Assembly: GCA_002427365.1 (NCBI GenBank)
Contig: DIQT01000006.1
Location: 52,180 to 74,906, forward strand
DNA length: 22,727 nt
Direction: 5' to 3'
From: Caryophanales bacterium UBA5455
GTDB taxonomy: Bacteria; Bacillota_I; Bacilli_A; RFN20; CAG-826
Shown here: piece after piece, positions 22,629-22,727 of the stretch
How positions within the stretch are numbered: the first letter of the stretch is position 1
Layout of the letters: each line of letters opens with the position of its first letter
Made by a program: the position numbers and the translations under genes
Notes under the pieces: model-generated
Database searches by the model: none
What the model saw: the letters and a program-made list of their open reading frames with translations, nothing else
Told to the model about the DNA's origin: nothing

Positions 22629-22654
22629 AAAAAAAACAAGCCATACAGCTTGTT
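22629..22654 (-). terminator. Intrinsic terminator after the tRNA-Leu gene
   Basis: AACAAGC (22635-22641) pairs perfectly with GCTTGTT (22648-22654) around 6 bases. On the minus strand the stem is followed by a run of Ts (plus 22629-22634 are all A). It lies 10 bases beyond the encoded CCA end of the tRNA. Confidence 0.9.
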
Positions 22655-22663
22655 AATTTTAGA

Positions 22664-22727
22664 TGGTGCCCAGAACCGGAATCGAACCGGTACGAGGGAC
22701 TAACCTCGCAGGATTTTAAGTCCTGTG
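22664..22727 (-). tRNA. tRNA-Leu (anticodon UAA), 5' part outside window
   Basis: On the minus strand the sequence shows the anticodon stem CAGGA/TCCTG with loop CTTAAAA, whose anticodon TAA (plus 22716-22718) reads the Leu codon UUA. It also shows a long class II variable arm CGAGG/CCTCG, the T-arm ACCGG-TTCGATT-CCGGT, and the acceptor end TCTGGGC-A with an encoded CCA. The D-arm and acceptor 5' strand are beyond the window. UUA is the commonest Leu codon in the neighbouring genes by eye. A37 next to this anticodon is a typical MiaA target. Confidence 0.95.

Noticed and set aside
1..22727. TGA read as tryptophan (Mollicutes code 4)
   Set aside because: Tryptophan codons are TGG, and TGA ends mutL, the first ABC gene and gltX at family-typical lengths.

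Overview
The window is an AT-rich, gene-dense bacterial chromosome segment of housekeeping type. It carries 16 protein-coding genes and a partial tRNA gene, with no mobile element, CRISPR array or rRNA, and no gene-free stretch longer than about 160 bases. Several features point to a Bacilli/Mollicutes-grade organism: the RNA polymerase delta subunit gene (rpoE), a DUF951 gene, a class II fructose-bisphosphate aldolase of the Firmicutes type, lipoproteins, AGGAGG-type ribosome sites and TATAAT promoters. TGA is a true stop here (mutL, the first ABC gene and gltX end in TGA) and tryptophan is TGG throughout, so the organism uses the standard code. That argues against Mycoplasma/Spiroplasma and fits an Acholeplasma-like, Izemoplasma-like, RF39-like or Erysipelotrichia-like lineage; the exact lineage is inference.

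Region 1 (1-5284, plus): mutS (5' end outside the window), mutL, miaA and a DUF951 gene overlap one another in a tight operon for methyl-independent mismatch repair and tRNA A37 isopentenylation. Region 2 (5301-10171, plus): a terminator-like hairpin contains the ribosome site of the next gene. It is followed by two overlapping genes for fused ATPase-permease (MacB/FtsX-type) ABC proteins with extracellular domains of very different size, probably a heterodimeric exporter or envelope-stress transporter. Region 3 (10247-16731, plus): a cold-shock protein gene with its own extended -10 promoter and strong terminator; then ychF-ispF-gltX almost without gaps; then argS-rpoE-fba, each block with a recognisable promoter, ending in a strong terminator. 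The order resembles a condensed Firmicutes layout in which pyrG and spo0F (between rpoE and fba in Bacillus) and ispD (before ispF) are missing.

Region 4 (16789-20676, plus): a CysQ-type 3'(2'),5'-bisphosphate nucleotidase gene overlaps a secreted 5'-nucleotidase-family lipoprotein gene, and a second paralogous lipoprotein gene follows. The second paralogue has its own promoter embedded in a long inverted repeat, plus an ATG-TAA-ATG start region. The two paralogues share an 86-base block of perfect DNA identity. Together the region suggests uptake and salvage of nucleotide phosphate.

Region 5 (20694-22727, minus): a bidirectional terminator separates the plus genes from a minus-strand set: an Nfu/NifU-C iron-sulfur scaffold gene, a NfeD-QmcA (SPFH/stomatin) membrane pair with its own extended -10 promoter and terminator, and a tRNA-Leu(UAA) gene cut by the window edge. 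No clearly undescribed system is evident. The best leads are the inverted repeat around the second nucleotidase promoter, the gene-conversion block, the terminator/ribosome-site hairpin before the ABC pair, and the unequal ABC pair itself.
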